A stretch of 64,000 nt of DNA from Miltoncostaea sp963762825 (GCA_963762825.1 CAVXLZ010000001.1:744001-808000), one strand, 5' to 3'. Shown: positions 33,459-42,189, counted from the first letter of the stretch. Notes: generated by a model not told the origin, from the letters alone. Numbers and translations: made by a program.

Positions 33459-33485
33459 GAGGTGGGTCACGAGCCCACCTTTTTT
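33459..33485 (+). terminator. intrinsic-terminator-like attenuator in the rimP-nusA-infB leader
   Basis: GGTGGG (33461-33466) pairs with CCCACC (33474-33479), extended by A-T, and is followed by six T. It lies 34 bp before the rimP ATG, inside the leader rather than after a gene. Comparable terminators in front of rimP/nusA operons are thought to allow feedback by NusA. A possible -10, TATCTT, lies at 33419-33424. Confidence 0.75.
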
Positions 33486-33519
33486 GTGGGCGAGGAGCGA
33501 TTCCCGGGAGGGGGTGACG

Positions 33520-33969
33520 ATGTCCGGACATGCAGAGCTGGAGAGGCGCGTGGAGGCGGCGATCGCCGCAGCCCTCCCCGAGGTCGACCTCCTCGAAGTG
33601 ACCGTGCTGCCCGCCCAGGGCGGCATGCTGAGGGTCGTCGTCGATCATCCCGCCGGCGTCGATCACGCGCTCTGCGCCGACGTCACCCGTGCACTCGACG
33701 ATGCCGGCCTGCTCCGAGATCACGGCGCGGAGGTCTGGTCGCCGGGTCCGGAGCCGCCGTTGCGGACGCCCGAGCACTTCCGCCGTGCGGTGGGGCGCAG
33801 GGTGCGCGTGCGCACCGAGCTCGCCACCGGAGCGCGCTCCTACACCGGAACCATCCTCATGGCGGGCGAGGACTCGATGAGCCTCTCGTTGGCCGACGAG
33901 GTGGTGGAGATCCCGTTCTCGTCGGTCCGCCGCGCACACGCATTCGAAGAAGTGGAGGCGCACGGGTGA
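33520..33969 (+). CDS. rimP: ribosome maturation factor RimP
   Basis: A 149-residue factor needed for 30S assembly. The N-terminal alpha-beta domain (LERRVEAAIAAALPEVDLLEVTVL) and the C-terminal SH3-like barrel (LRTPEHFRRAVGRRVRVRT, VEIPFSSVRRAH) are intact. In the first domain the usual VSRALS motif reads DVTRALDDAG. ATG 33520 follows a GGGAGGGGG site, so upstream in-frame codons are rejected. It is the first gene of the translation/transcription superoperon and probably subject to the attenuator just upstream. Confidence 0.93.
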   Translation: MSGHAELERRVEAAIAAALPEVDLLEVTVLPAQGGMLRVVVDHPAGVDHALCADVTRALDDAGLLRDHGAEVWSPGPEPPLRTPEHFRRAVGRRVRVRTELATGARSYTGTILMAGEDSMSLSLADEVVEIPFSSVRRAHAFEEVEAHG

Positions 33970-34042
33970 GCGTCAACGCGACCGTCCTCGCGGCACGGGT
34001 CGATGCGACCAGTGCCGTTCAGCTCGTTGGGGGGAGCAGCAG

Positions 34043-35413
34043 ATGAACCGAGAGATCATCGAGGCCATCAAGCAGATCGAGCGCGAGAAGGGGATCGACT
34101 CCGAGACCCTCATCGTGGCGCTCGAGGACGCTCTGCTCGCCGCATACAAGAAGACGCCCGACCCGGCCGAGTTCGCCCGGGTGGACATCGATCGCGAGAG
34201 CGGCGAGATGCGCGTGTTCCAGGTGATCCTGCCCGAGGGCGAGGAGCTGCGGACGCTGCCCCGCGAGGAGCCGGTGATCCCCGAGGGGGTCGATCCCGAG
34301 GAGTACGAGCCGCCGCCTCCGGACATCGACTGGGCCGCCTACGACGACAGCGAGATCGACCAGGTCAACGTGACGCCCGACAACTTCGGCCGGATCGCCG
34401 CGCAGACCGCCAAGCAGGTGATCCTCCAGCGCATCCGCGAGGCGGAGCGCGAGATGATGTACGAGGAGTACGTCGACCGCGTCGGCGAGGTTGTGACAGG
34501 GATCATCCAGCAGTCCGACTCGCGCTACACGTTGGTCGACCTCGGCCGTGTCGAGGCGCTCCTGCCCGAGAGCGAGCAGGTCCACAACGAGCGCTACGAC
34601 CACGGGGCGCGCATCAAGGCGGTCATCGTCGAGGTGCGCAGCTCCACCAAGGGCCCGCAGGTCATCGTCAGCCGGCGCTCCGATCAGCTCGTGCGCGAGC
34701 TGTTCAAGCTCGAGGTGCCCGAGATGGCCGACGGCCTGGTGGAGATCAAAGGCGTCGCCCGCGAGCCCGGGTGGCGGTCGAAGATCGCCGTCATCTCCCA
34801 TGTGCAGGGCGTCGATCCCGTGGGCGCCTGCGTCGGCCCGCGCGGCTCGCGCGTCCGCATGGTCGTCAGCGAGCTCCGGGGCGAGAAGATCGACATCATC
34901 CCCTTCAACGAGGAGCCTGCGCGCTACGTGGCAAAGGCCCTCTCGCCCGCGAGGGTGCGGGAGGTGCTGGTGGATGACGACGGGCGCCAGGCCACCGTGA
35001 TCGTGCCGGATGACCAGCTCTCGCTCTCGATCGGCCGCGAGGGCATGAACGCCCGGCTCGCCGCCCGGCTCACCGGGTGGCACATCGACATCAAGAGCGA
35101 GTCGACCTTCGCGCGCGAGGAGGAGAGCGACGAGTTCGGCGACGAGACCGAGTCCGGGGTGTCGCGGTGCGCCGCGATGCTCCGCACCGGCAAGCGCTGC
35201 CCGAACGCCAGCGTTCCGGGGACACGCTACTGTGCCCTGCCCGCGCACTCCCGCTTCGTCGAGGTCGAGGCATCGCTCGGCCGCTCGCTCACCACCGAGG
35301 AGGCCGAGGAGGCCAGCACCGCCAAGGGGTGGGAGCGTATCTCGGGACTCGCCGCGGAACCCGTGGCCACGGTGAGCGCGGGCGACGGCGACGAGCAGGA
35401 GGCGGAGAAGTAG
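34043..35413 (+). CDS. nusA: transcription termination/antitermination factor NusA with C-terminal Cys/His motif
   Basis: Binds RNA polymerase and controls pausing, termination and antitermination. It has an N-terminal domain (about 1-135), S1 (about 140-205), KH1 (ACVGPRGSRVRMV) and KH2 (LSLSIGREGMNARLA). After KH2 there is no acidic-repeat domain. Instead a short motif follows, Cys376-x9-Cys386-x10-Cys397-x4-His402 (RCAAMLRTGKRCPN, TRYCALPAH), in the style of small zinc-binding C-x(n)-GKRC-N-x(n)-YC-xx-H modules, then an acidic tail. A zinc site and an RNA or protein contact are inferred. It is 73 bp downstream of rimP with its own GGGGGGAG ribosome site. Confidence 0.94.
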   Translation: MNREIIEAIKQIEREKGIDSETLIVALEDALLAAYKKTPDPAEFARVDIDRESGEMRVFQVILPEGEELRTLPREEPVIPEGVDPEEYEPPPPDIDWAAYDDSEIDQVNVTPDNFGRIAAQTAKQVILQRIREAEREMMYEEYVDRVGEVVTGIIQQSDSRYTLVDLGRVEALLPESEQVHNERYDHGARIKAVIVEVRSSTKGPQVIVSRRSDQLVRELFKLEVPEMADGLVEIKGVAREPGWRSKIAVISHVQGVDPVGACVGPRGSRVRMVVSELRGEKIDIIPFNEEPARYVAKALSPARVREVLVDDDGRQATVIVPDDQLSLSIGREGMNARLAARLTGWHIDIKSESTFAREEESDEFGDETESGVSRCAAMLRTGKRCPNASVPGTRYCALPAHSRFVEVEASLGRSLTTEEAEEASTAKGWERISGLAAEPVATVSAGDGDEQEAEK

Positions 35414-35422
35414 GAGGTCCCG

Positions 35423-35722
35423 ACGCAACGCGAACGACACGTCCCCGAGCGACGGTGCCTCGGATGCGGCGAGCGGCGGCCCAAGGCCGAGCTGGCGCGT
35501 TTCACCGCAGTGGCCCAGGACGGCGCGCATGTGCTGGTGCGGGACGACCGGGCACGGCACGGCGGGCGGGGGCTCTACGTTTGCCGGAGGAGCGAGTGCT
35601 TCGAGCGTGCGGATGCGCGTCGCGCGTTCGCCCGGGGGGCGAGATTGCGCACGGGGCTGTCGATCGATTCGAAGCTTGGCGAGGGGTTCGAGAGTGGGGT
35701 CAATGGGGGACGTGATGGATAA
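35423..35722 (+). CDS. YlxR (DUF448) RNA-binding protein with apparent ACG start
   Basis: A 99-residue YlxR-family protein: ERHVPERRCLGCGERRPKAEL is the family N-terminal motif, followed by GRGLYVCRRSECFERADARRAF. No ATG, GTG or TTG occurs in frame before this motif. A perfect AGGAGG (35412-35417) overlaps the nusA stop and lies 5 nt before ACG 35423. ACG is therefore the likely start or a mutated ATG. The first ordinary start, GTG 35510, would remove the Cys motif. YlxR is usually between nusA and infB, as here, and its frame ends inside infB (8-bp overlap). Confidence 0.82.
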   Translation, partial: TQRERHVPERRCLGCGERRPKAELARFTAVAQDGAHVLVRDDRARHGGRGLYVCRRSECFERADARRAFARGARLRTGLSIDSKLGEGFESGVNGGRDG

Positions 35723-38585
35723 GAAGAGGATCTACGAGATCGCCAAGGAGGAGGGGCTTCCGAGCTCTCTCCTGCTCCAGCGCCTGCAGCGGGCGGGAGT
35801 CGATGTGAAGACGGCGTCCTCGACCGTGGACGTCGCCGAGGCGCTTCACGTGCTGAACCCCAACCGCTACCCCAAGCCGGAGCCGAAGCCCGAGCCGCCG
35901 AAGGCCAAGGAGCCAGCTAAGCCGAAGGGGCCCGCCAAGCCCGAGGAGCCGGCGAAGGCGAAGGAGCCCGCCAAGCCGAAGGGGCCCGCCAAGCCCGAGG
36001 AGCCGGCGAAGGCGAAGGAGCCCGCCAAGCCGAAGGCCGCACCGAAGAAGGCGGCGGTCGAGCCGGCCTCCGAGGAGCGGGCGGCCCCGGCCGCGGATGC
36101 CTCTGCGACGATCGAGGCCGAGCCCGCGAAGGCCCCTGCTCCCAAGGCGCCGATCGCGGCCGCCGAGGGGGCCGCTGCCCCGAAGCCGGCACCGGCTGCC
36201 GCGCCCGCCGAGGAGGCCCCAGCGGCCGGCAAGCCGCCCACCGCCACGCCTTCCGACACGAGCGCCGTGCCCGCTCCGGAGACGCCACCGGCCGAGAAGG
36301 CCGCCCCCGCCCCGGCGCCGGAGGCGGCGGAGCCCGCACCGCCCCCGGCCCCGCGCCCCCGGCCTACCGGGCCCACCGGTCCGAACGCCTTCGGCCAGGC
36401 GCCCGGCACCCGTCAGCGCCCCAGCGGTCCCACCGGCCCCAATGCCCGTGGCCCGGCCCAGGGCGACCGCCCCCGGCCCACCGGTCCCACCGGCCCCAAT
36501 GCCCGTGGCCCGGCTCCGGGCGAGCGACCGCGCCCCACCGGTCCGACGGGTCCGAATGCCCGACCCCCCGCAGGCGGAACCCCGGGCGCCGGACCCAACG
36601 CCGGCGGTCCGCGGGGCAAGCGGCGCCGCGTCGTCATCGACCCGCAGGCGGGGCGCAGGGGCCCGACGCCCCAGGGGCGCGATCGGCGCTCCGGCCGTCC
36701 CGGCCCGCGCGCCGAGGAGAAGCCGGTCGTCGTCATCGAACCGGCCGACATGCCGATGGTCGAGGTGCCCTCGGGGTCGACGGTGAAGGACTTCGCCGAG
36801 ATCCTCGGCGTCTCCACCGCCCAGATCATCAAGCTCCTGATGGGTCTCGGCGAGCTCGCCACGATCACGCAGTCGCTGTCGGACGACGCCATCGAGCTGA
36901 TCGCCGGCGAGATGGAGCGCAAGGTCACCGTCGTGCACGCCGAGGAGGAGGCCGAGCGGCCCGAGGAGTACGACGACGCCGAGGAGGATCTCATCGCCCG
37001 CGCGCCGGTGGTCGCGGTGATGGGCCACGTCAACCACGGAAAGACCTCCCTGCTCGATGCGATCCGCTCGACCGAGGTCGCCGCCGGAGAGGCCGGCGGC
37101 ATCACCCAGCACATCGGCGCCTACCAGGTCCACCACTCGGGTCGCGAGATCACGTTCCTCGACACGCCGGGCCACGAGGCCTTCACCGCGATGCGCGCCC
37201 GCGGCGCGAAGATCACCGACGTCGCGGTGATCGTGGTGGCGGCGGACGACGGCGTGATGCCGCAGACGATCGAGGCGATCGACCACGCGCGCGCGGCCGA
37301 GGTGCCGTTCATGGTGGCGATCAACAAGATCGACAAGCCCGGGGCCAACCTCGACCGGGTGAAGCAGGAGCTCTCCCAGCGCGAGGTGATCCCCTCGGAC
37401 TGGGGCGGCACCCACGAGTTCGTGCCCGTCTCCGCGCTGGAGGGCACCGGCATCGACTCCCTCCTGGAGACCGTGCTGCTGGTCGCCGACGCCGACGCCG
37501 AACCGAAGGCCAACCCCAGTCCCGAGGCTTCGGGAACGGTCATCGAGTCGCGCCTCGACCCCGGCCGCGGCCCTGTGGCATCGCTCCTGGTGCAGCGCGG
37601 GACCCTTCGCATCGGCGACGTGGTCGTTGCCGGCGACGTCTACGGGCGCGTGCGGGCGATGGGCGACTACCTCGGGGCGAGCCTCCCCAGCGCCGGCCCC
37701 TCGGTGCCGGTCGAGGTGCTCGGGCTCGGCGGGGTCGTCGACGCCGGTGAGCGGTTCAGGGTCGTCGAGAACGAGCGCGAGGCACGCCAGCGCGCCTCGG
37801 AGCGCAACCAGCGCCTGCGTGCCGAGGAGCTCGCCAACCGCCGCCCGGTGTCCCTCGACGACCTCTTCGCGCGCATCAAGGAGGGGGGCCTGAAGGAGCT
37901 CAACATCATCATCAAGGGCGACGTTCAGGGCTCTGTCGGCGCGCTGGCCGACGCCCTCAACAAGGTCGAGCAGACCGAGGTGCGGCTGCGGGTGATCCAC
38001 ACCGGCGTCGGCGCCATCAACGAGTCGGACGTGATGCTCGCGTCGGCCTCGGAGGCGATCATCATCGGCTTCAACGTGCGCCCGCGTCCCGAGGCGAGCG
38101 TCCTCGCCGATCGCGAGAAGGTCGATATCCGCACCTACCGGGTCATCTACCGCGCCATCGAGGACGTGAGGGACGCCCTCGTGGGCATGCTCGAACCCGA
38201 CATCGTCGAGGACGTGGTCGGCCACCTCGAGGTGCGCGCCACCTTCCGCGCCAGCCGTATCGGGACGATCGCCGGCTGCTACGTGACCGACGGCGTGATC
38301 CGCCGCACCGCGCAGGTGCGGCTCCTGCGGGACGGGGTCGTTGTCCACGAGGGCAAGATCGGCTCGCTGAAGCGCTTCAACGAGGACACCCGCGAGGTCG
38401 CCTCGGGCTTCGAGTGCGGGGTCCTGATCGACAGCTTCAACGACGTGAAGGAGGGCGACCAGCTCGAGGTCTACGAGCTGCGCGAGGTGGCCCGCACCGC
38501 CCAGGCGGCGGCCCCCCCGCCCCCGCCGCCCCCGTCGCCGGAGGCCGAGGAGCCCGCCTCCGAGGCCGAGACCGAGACCGAGTAG
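35715..38585 (+). CDS. infB: translation initiation factor IF-2
   Basis: A 956-residue GTPase that delivers fMet-tRNA to the 30S subunit. An IF2_N helix bundle (KKRIYEIAKEEGLPSS, residues 1-50) is followed by about 290 residues of low-complexity Lys/Pro/Glu/Ala and Gly/Pro/Arg repeats. Then comes the G domain: GHVNHGKTSLLDAIR, DTPGHEAFTAMRARG and NKIDKPGAN. Domains II to IV follow (GDVQGSVGALADAL, the fMet-binding end GFECGVLIDSFNDVKEGD). The start at ATG 35715 is chosen for the GGGGGA site 5 nt ahead; ATG 35703 is possible. The C-terminus has an odd poly-Pro/Glu tail. Confidence 0.96.
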   Translation: MDKKRIYEIAKEEGLPSSLLLQRLQRAGVDVKTASSTVDVAEALHVLNPNRYPKPEPKPEPPKAKEPAKPKGPAKPEEPAKAKEPAKPKGPAKPEEPAKAKEPAKPKAAPKKAAVEPASEERAAPAADASATIEAEPAKAPAPKAPIAAAEGAAAPKPAPAAAPAEEAPAAGKPPTATPSDTSAVPAPETPPAEKAAPAPAPEAAEPAPPPAPRPRPTGPTGPNAFGQAPGTRQRPSGPTGPNARGPAQGDRPRPTGPTGPNARGPAPGERPRPTGPTGPNARPPAGGTPGAGPNAGGPRGKRRRVVIDPQAGRRGPTPQGRDRRSGRPGPRAEEKPVVVIEPADMPMVEVPSGSTVKDFAEILGVSTAQIIKLLMGLGELATITQSLSDDAIELIAGEMERKVTVVHAEEEAERPEEYDDAEEDLIARAPVVAVMGHVNHGKTSLLDAIRSTEVAAGEAGGITQHIGAYQVHHSGREITFLDTPGHEAFTAMRARGAKITDVAVIVVAADDGVMPQTIEAIDHARAAEVPFMVAINKIDKPGANLDRVKQELSQREVIPSDWGGTHEFVPVSALEGTGIDSLLETVLLVADADAEPKANPSPEASGTVIESRLDPGRGPVASLLVQRGTLRIGDVVVAGDVYGRVRAMGDYLGASLPSAGPSVPVEVLGLGGVVDAGERFRVVENEREARQRASERNQRLRAEELANRRPVSLDDLFARIKEGGLKELNIIIKGDVQGSVGALADALNKVEQTEVRLRVIHTGVGAINESDVMLASASEAIIIGFNVRPRPEASVLADREKVDIRTYRVIYRAIEDVRDALVGMLEPDIVEDVVGHLEVRATFRASRIGTIAGCYVTDGVIRRTAQVRLLRDGVVVHEGKIGSLKRFNEDTREVASGFECGVLIDSFNDVKEGDQLEVYELREVARTAQAAAPPPPPPPSPEAEEPASEAETETE
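35901..36035 (+). repeat. 54-bp tandem repeat inside infB (2.5 copies)
   Basis: Units 35901-35954 and 35955-36008 are nearly identical, with a third partial unit to 36035. Each encodes KAKEPAKPKGPAKPEEPA. This unstructured linker connects the IF2_N module to the rest of IF-2 and is expected to vary in copy number between strains. Confidence 0.9.
36358..36570 (+). repeat. GPTGPNARG tandem repeats inside infB (four copies)
   Basis: Four units of about 19 codons with the core RPTGPTGPNARGPAPG, the first and last being divergent. Arg/Gly/Pro-rich, probably RNA-binding and disordered. Confidence 0.85.
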
Positions 38586-38598
38586 GCCGGCCGCCGCC

Positions 38599-38922
38599 AT
38601 GGAGTGCGGGCACGTGGGCATCCTGACGGTGGATCTCCACCTGCCGACCGGCTCGTCGCTGAAAGCCAAGCGCAAGGAGCTGCAGCGGGTGAAGAGCGCC
38701 CTGTCGCGGCGCTTCGCCTGCGCGGTCGCCGAGGTGGACCACCACGATCTGTGGCAGCGGTCACGCCTCACGGTGGCGCTCGTCAGCCGGACGCCGGGCG
38801 AGTGCGACGAGCGCCTGGCGGCGGTCTCACGGTTCCTCCACTGCGATGAGGCCTTCCAGGTGGTCGGCGAGGCCCATGACGTGCTCCCGGTCGAGGGCGA
38901 CGCCGTCGCGGCGCGATCCTGA
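38599..38922 (+). CDS. DUF503 (YlxP-like) protein
   Basis: A 107-residue protein of the YlxP/DUF503 family, which sits between infB and rbfA in many Gram-positives. Diagnostic segments: GILTVDLHLPTGSSLKAKRKEL, RFACAVAEVDHHDLWQRSRL and a C-terminal HDVLPVEG. The function is unknown; a ribosome-assembly role is suspected from gene order. ATG follows the infB stop by 13 bp, and its stop overlaps rbfA (TGATG). Confidence 0.92.
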   Translation: MECGHVGILTVDLHLPTGSSLKAKRKELQRVKSALSRRFACAVAEVDHHDLWQRSRLTVALVSRTPGECDERLAAVSRFLHCDEAFQVVGEAHDVLPVEGDAVAARS

Positions 38923-39314
38923 TGGCCCGCCGCCCCCGTAGCACCCGGATGCGCCGTGTGGACACCGCCCTGAGGCAGGTTCTCGCCGAGACCATCGGGC
39001 GCGAACTGTCCGATCCGCGACTGGGCTTCGTGACGGTGACCCACGTCGAGGCCACCCGCGACGTACGCGAGGCCAAGGTCTACTTCACGACCCTGCGCAC
39101 CCGTGAGCGCCGGGCCAGCCAGGAAGCGCTCGAGTCGGCCCGCGGCCTCCTCCAGTCGCGCCTCGCCACGAAGCTGCGCTCCCGGAGCACCCCGCAACTG
39201 ACCTTCATCTACGACAGCACCCAGCGGGATGCCGTCGAGCTGACCCGCTTCATCGACGAGGTGACGGCCGACACGGCGGCGGAGCCGCCGGATGCGTCGG
39301 GAGGAGGGAAATGA
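38922..39314 (+). CDS. rbfA: 30S ribosome-binding factor A
   Basis: A 130-residue KH-like cold-shock assembly factor that helps 16S 5'-end maturation. The start RSTRMRRVDTALRQVLAETI and ELSDPRLGFVTVTHVEATRD are typical, as is the terminal KLRSRSTPQLTFIYDST. It overlaps the DUF503 gene by one base and nrnA by 4 bp. Confidence 0.95.
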   Translation: MARRPRSTRMRRVDTALRQVLAETIGRELSDPRLGFVTVTHVEATRDVREAKVYFTTLRTRERRASQEALESARGLLQSRLATKLRSRSTPQLTFIYDSTQRDAVELTRFIDEVTADTAAEPPDASGGGK

Positions 39315-40321
39315 GCCGGCGCGATCCGCGCGACGCGTCGGCGGCGGAGATCGCCGAGATCCTCACCCGCCGAGGCGGGAGGTTCGTGGTCACGTCCCAC
39401 CACAACCCCGACGGCGACGCCATCGGGTCGGCGCTCGGATTGGCCCGTGCGCTTCGCGCCGCCGGCCAGGACGTCGTACTCGCGCATGCCGATTCGCCGG
39501 CCGTTCCGGGCGACCTGCGCTTCCTCGTCGCAGACGGGGAGGAGTTCGTCCAGGCCCTCCCGGAGGATCTCGGCGAGCGGGTGCTGATCGCGGTCGACTG
39601 CGCCAGCGAGCTGCGGATGTGGAGCACGCCGGTGCACGAGGGCGCGCACATGATCATCAACATCGACCACCATCAGGACAACACGCGCTTCGGCGACCTC
39701 AACCTGATCGAGCCGACCGCGTCGAGCACCGCCGAGGTGATCGTCGGCGTGCTCGAGCAGGCGGGCTGGCCGCTCACCCCCGAGACCGCGGACCCGCTGT
39801 ATGTGGGGATGATCACCGACACCGGCCGTTTCGGCTATTCGAACACCCATCCACGCACCCACCGCGTGGCGGCGGCGATGATCGAGGCGGGGGTCGATCC
39901 CGCCGCGATGTCGCGCCGCCTCTTCGAGGAGCAGCCGCTCGACAGGCTCCTGCTGATGGGCAGGGCGCTCGAGGGCGCGCGGCCGCTCGCCGGAGGGCGG
40001 ATGCTCGCGGCCGTGCTCACGAGAGCCGACTTCGAGGCCGCGGGCGGCGCAGATACCGAGGGGATCGTGGAGGTCATGCGCGGGGTACGCGGCATGCGCG
40101 CGGCCGCACTCGTGAGCGAGGCCGGCCCCGCGGGGATGTACCGCGTGTCGCTGCGAACCGCCGACCCGGAGGTGGACGTCTCGGCCATCGCCCGCGAGGA
40201 GGGTGGTGGCGGACATCGTGCGGCGGCGGGATTCAGCACCGCTCGCCCCCCGGAGGATCTCCTGGTGTGGCTCGACGCGCAGATGAGCGCGCGCCTCGAT
40301 GCAAACGGAGCCGATGGCTGA
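39311..40321 (+). CDS. nrnA: NrnA-type DHH/DHHA1 oligoribonuclease / pAp phosphatase
   Basis: A 336-residue DHH phosphoesterase that degrades 2-5 nt RNA and 3'-phosphoadenosine 5'-phosphate. Motifs: SHHNPDGDAIGSALGL, ADSPAVP, VDCASELR, NIDHHQDNTRFGDLN, TDTGRFGYSNT, and GGGGHRAAAGF of the DHHA1 domain. The position between rbfA and truB is conserved in Gram-positives. Its frame ends 8 bp inside truB. Confidence 0.94.
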   Translation: MSRRDPRDASAAEIAEILTRRGGRFVVTSHHNPDGDAIGSALGLARALRAAGQDVVLAHADSPAVPGDLRFLVADGEEFVQALPEDLGERVLIAVDCASELRMWSTPVHEGAHMIINIDHHQDNTRFGDLNLIEPTASSTAEVIVGVLEQAGWPLTPETADPLYVGMITDTGRFGYSNTHPRTHRVAAAMIEAGVDPAAMSRRLFEEQPLDRLLLMGRALEGARPLAGGRMLAAVLTRADFEAAGGADTEGIVEVMRGVRGMRAAALVSEAGPAGMYRVSLRTADPEVDVSAIAREEGGGGHRAAAGFSTARPPEDLLVWLDAQMSARLDANGADG

Positions 40322-41192
40322 CGCGGCGCTCGCGCCGGCGCCGGCACTCTGGCTGGTGGACAAGGAGGCGGGACCGACCTCGCACGACATAGTGGCGCGC
40401 GCGCGGCGAAGCGTCGGCCGCGGCGTGAAGGTGGGGCACTGTGGCACTCTCGATCCCTTCGCCACCGGGCTTCTCGTGGTGATGATCGGACGCGCTACGC
40501 GCCTCGCGCCCTATCTTTCCGGTCTGGACAAGTCCTATCTGGCAACCGTCCGCACCGGATTCACCTCAGTCACCCTCGATCCCGAAGGGCCGATCGAGAG
40601 GTCGGGAGATCCCGCGACCGTGGAGCGGATCGACGCGGTGCTGCCCTCGTTCGTGGGTGCCCAGAGCCAGGTCGTGCCCGCGCTGTCGGCCGTGCGCGTC
40701 GACGGCGAGCGGCTCTACGCGAAGGCTCGGCGGGGCGAGGAGGTCGAGTTGCCGGCGCGCGAGGTCGCGATCCACTCCCTCCGCCTGGTCGAGGATCTCG
40801 GCGAGGGCATCGTCACGATCGCCGTCGAGTGCGGCTCGGGGACCTACATCCGTCGCCTCGTGAGCGACATCGGCGAGCGCCTCGGTTGCGGGGCCTACTG
40901 CGCCGCGCTGCGCAGGCTGTCGATCGGGGCGCTCTCGGTTGCGGACGCCATCCCGGTGGAGGACATGACGCCGGAGGGGGGCGTCGATCCGTTGCGGGGC
41001 CTCGGCCATCTGCCGACGCGCCGGCTCACCGAGGAGGAGACCTCGCGTGTGGTCCATGGCGGGCGCGTCCCCGCGCTCGCCACCACCACCGGGCCGGTGG
41101 TGCTGGTGTCCGGGGGGAGGCTCGTGGCGATTGCGAACGAAGACGGCCGAGGCGCCCTGCAGCCGGCGGTCGTGCTGGATGACCCGCGATGA
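40314..41192 (+). CDS. truB: tRNA pseudouridine-55 synthase
   Basis: Makes pseudouridine 55 in the T loop of tRNAs. The catalytic Asp lies in HCGTLDPFATGLLV. Other landmarks are LVDKEAGPTSHDIVA, the basic loop DKSYLATVRTG and GSGTYIRRLVSDIGE. The start at ATG 40314 is preferred because of the nearby GGAG and the 8-bp overlap with nrnA. ATG 40299 would add five residues with no ribosome site. Confidence 0.95.
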   Translation: MADAALAPAPALWLVDKEAGPTSHDIVARARRSVGRGVKVGHCGTLDPFATGLLVVMIGRATRLAPYLSGLDKSYLATVRTGFTSVTLDPEGPIERSGDPATVERIDAVLPSFVGAQSQVVPALSAVRVDGERLYAKARRGEEVELPAREVAIHSLRLVEDLGEGIVTIAVECGSGTYIRRLVSDIGERLGCGAYCAALRRLSIGALSVADAIPVEDMTPEGGVDPLRGLGHLPTRRLTEEETSRVVHGGRVPALATTTGPVVLVSGGRLVAIANEDGRGALQPAVVLDDPR

Positions 41193-42136
41193 GGCGATAT
41201 CACTCCCTCGGGGACCTACCGCTCGGAGGGCCTCGGCGGGTGCTCGCGATCGGGACCTTCGATGGCGTGCACGTCGGCCACCAGGAGGTCATCCGCCGAG
41301 CCATCGCCCTGGCCGCCGAGCGCGGGCTGGGCTCTATGGCGCTCACGTTCGAGCCCCAGCCGATCGCCGTGCTGCGCCCCGAGTTGAAGCCGGCGGTCCT
41401 CACCCACCTCGGCCTGAAGACCCAGCTCATCGAGAGCCTGGGCATCGCCGAGTTGTTGGTGCTGCCCTTCACCCGGGCCTTCTCGCGGATCCGCGCAGAG
41501 CGGTTCGCCGAGATGCTGGTGTCGCCGCCGGTGGGCGCGAACGCCGTGATCGTGGGGGAGAACTTCCGCTTTGGAAGCGGAGGAACGGGAACCGTCGAGA
41601 TGCTCACCCAGTTCGGGCGCTCCCGTGCACTCGATGTGGAATCCCCGGCGTTGGTGGCGAGCGCCGACGGCAAGCCGATCTCCTCCACGCGCATCCGGCG
41701 CCTGATCGCGACGGACCAGGTGGCCGCCGTCATCCCCCTCCTCGGCCGGATGCACTCGGTGGAGGGAGTCGTGGTGAGCGGCGACGGGCGCGGACGTGGT
41801 CTGGGCATCCCGACGGCCAATCTGGCGGTGCCGGCGGACACGGCCCTGCCGAGCCGCGGCGTCTATGCCGGACGGGCCGTGCTCGCGGGCGGCCGCAGCA
41901 CGGCGGCGATCAACATCGGCGTCGCGCCCACCTTCGCCACGACCGCCGAGCCGCGCGCCACGGTCCGCCTGGAGGCGTTCCTGCTCGACCACGATGGCAG
42001 CGATCTCTACGGACAGACCATACGCATCGACTTCATCGACCGGCTGCGCGACGAGCGCCGGTTCGACTCGACGGAGGCGCTGATGGCCCAGATCTCGGAG
42101 GACATCGCGCGCGTCAGGGAGTTGGCGGCGGGTTAG
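41189..42136 (+). CDS. ribF: bifunctional riboflavin kinase / FMN adenylyltransferase
   Basis: Converts riboflavin to FMN and FAD. The N-terminal nucleotidyltransferase has IGTFDGVHVGHQEVI and KPISSTRIRRLI. The C-terminal kinase domain has GRGLGIPTANLAVP and the conserved GVYAGRAVL and NIGVAPTF. It overlaps truB by 4 bp. The 315-residue length is standard. Confidence 0.95.
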   Translation: MRRYHSLGDLPLGGPRRVLAIGTFDGVHVGHQEVIRRAIALAAERGLGSMALTFEPQPIAVLRPELKPAVLTHLGLKTQLIESLGIAELLVLPFTRAFSRIRAERFAEMLVSPPVGANAVIVGENFRFGSGGTGTVEMLTQFGRSRALDVESPALVASADGKPISSTRIRRLIATDQVAAVIPLLGRMHSVEGVVVSGDGRGRGLGIPTANLAVPADTALPSRGVYAGRAVLAGGRSTAAINIGVAPTFATTAEPRATVRLEAFLLDHDGSDLYGQTIRIDFIDRLRDERRFDSTEALMAQISEDIARVRELAAG

Positions 42137-42189
42137 AGGACTCGCCCTCCCCGTTGTTCACCGCCCACGCCGCGGTATAGCGTTGAGGG

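Noticed and set aside
35411..35413. Readthrough of the nusA stop to produce a NusA-YlxR fusion
   Set aside because: The frame does continue, but the perfect ribosome site placed for a separate start makes an independent YlxR more likely.
35901..36035. CRISPR-like array
   Set aside because: The repeats are contiguous without spacers, in frame and encode a low-complexity linker of IF-2.
35700..39197. 1165-codon frame antisense to infB
   Set aside because: Its Gly/Arg/Leu repeats are the complement of the Pro/Ala/Lys repeats of IF-2.
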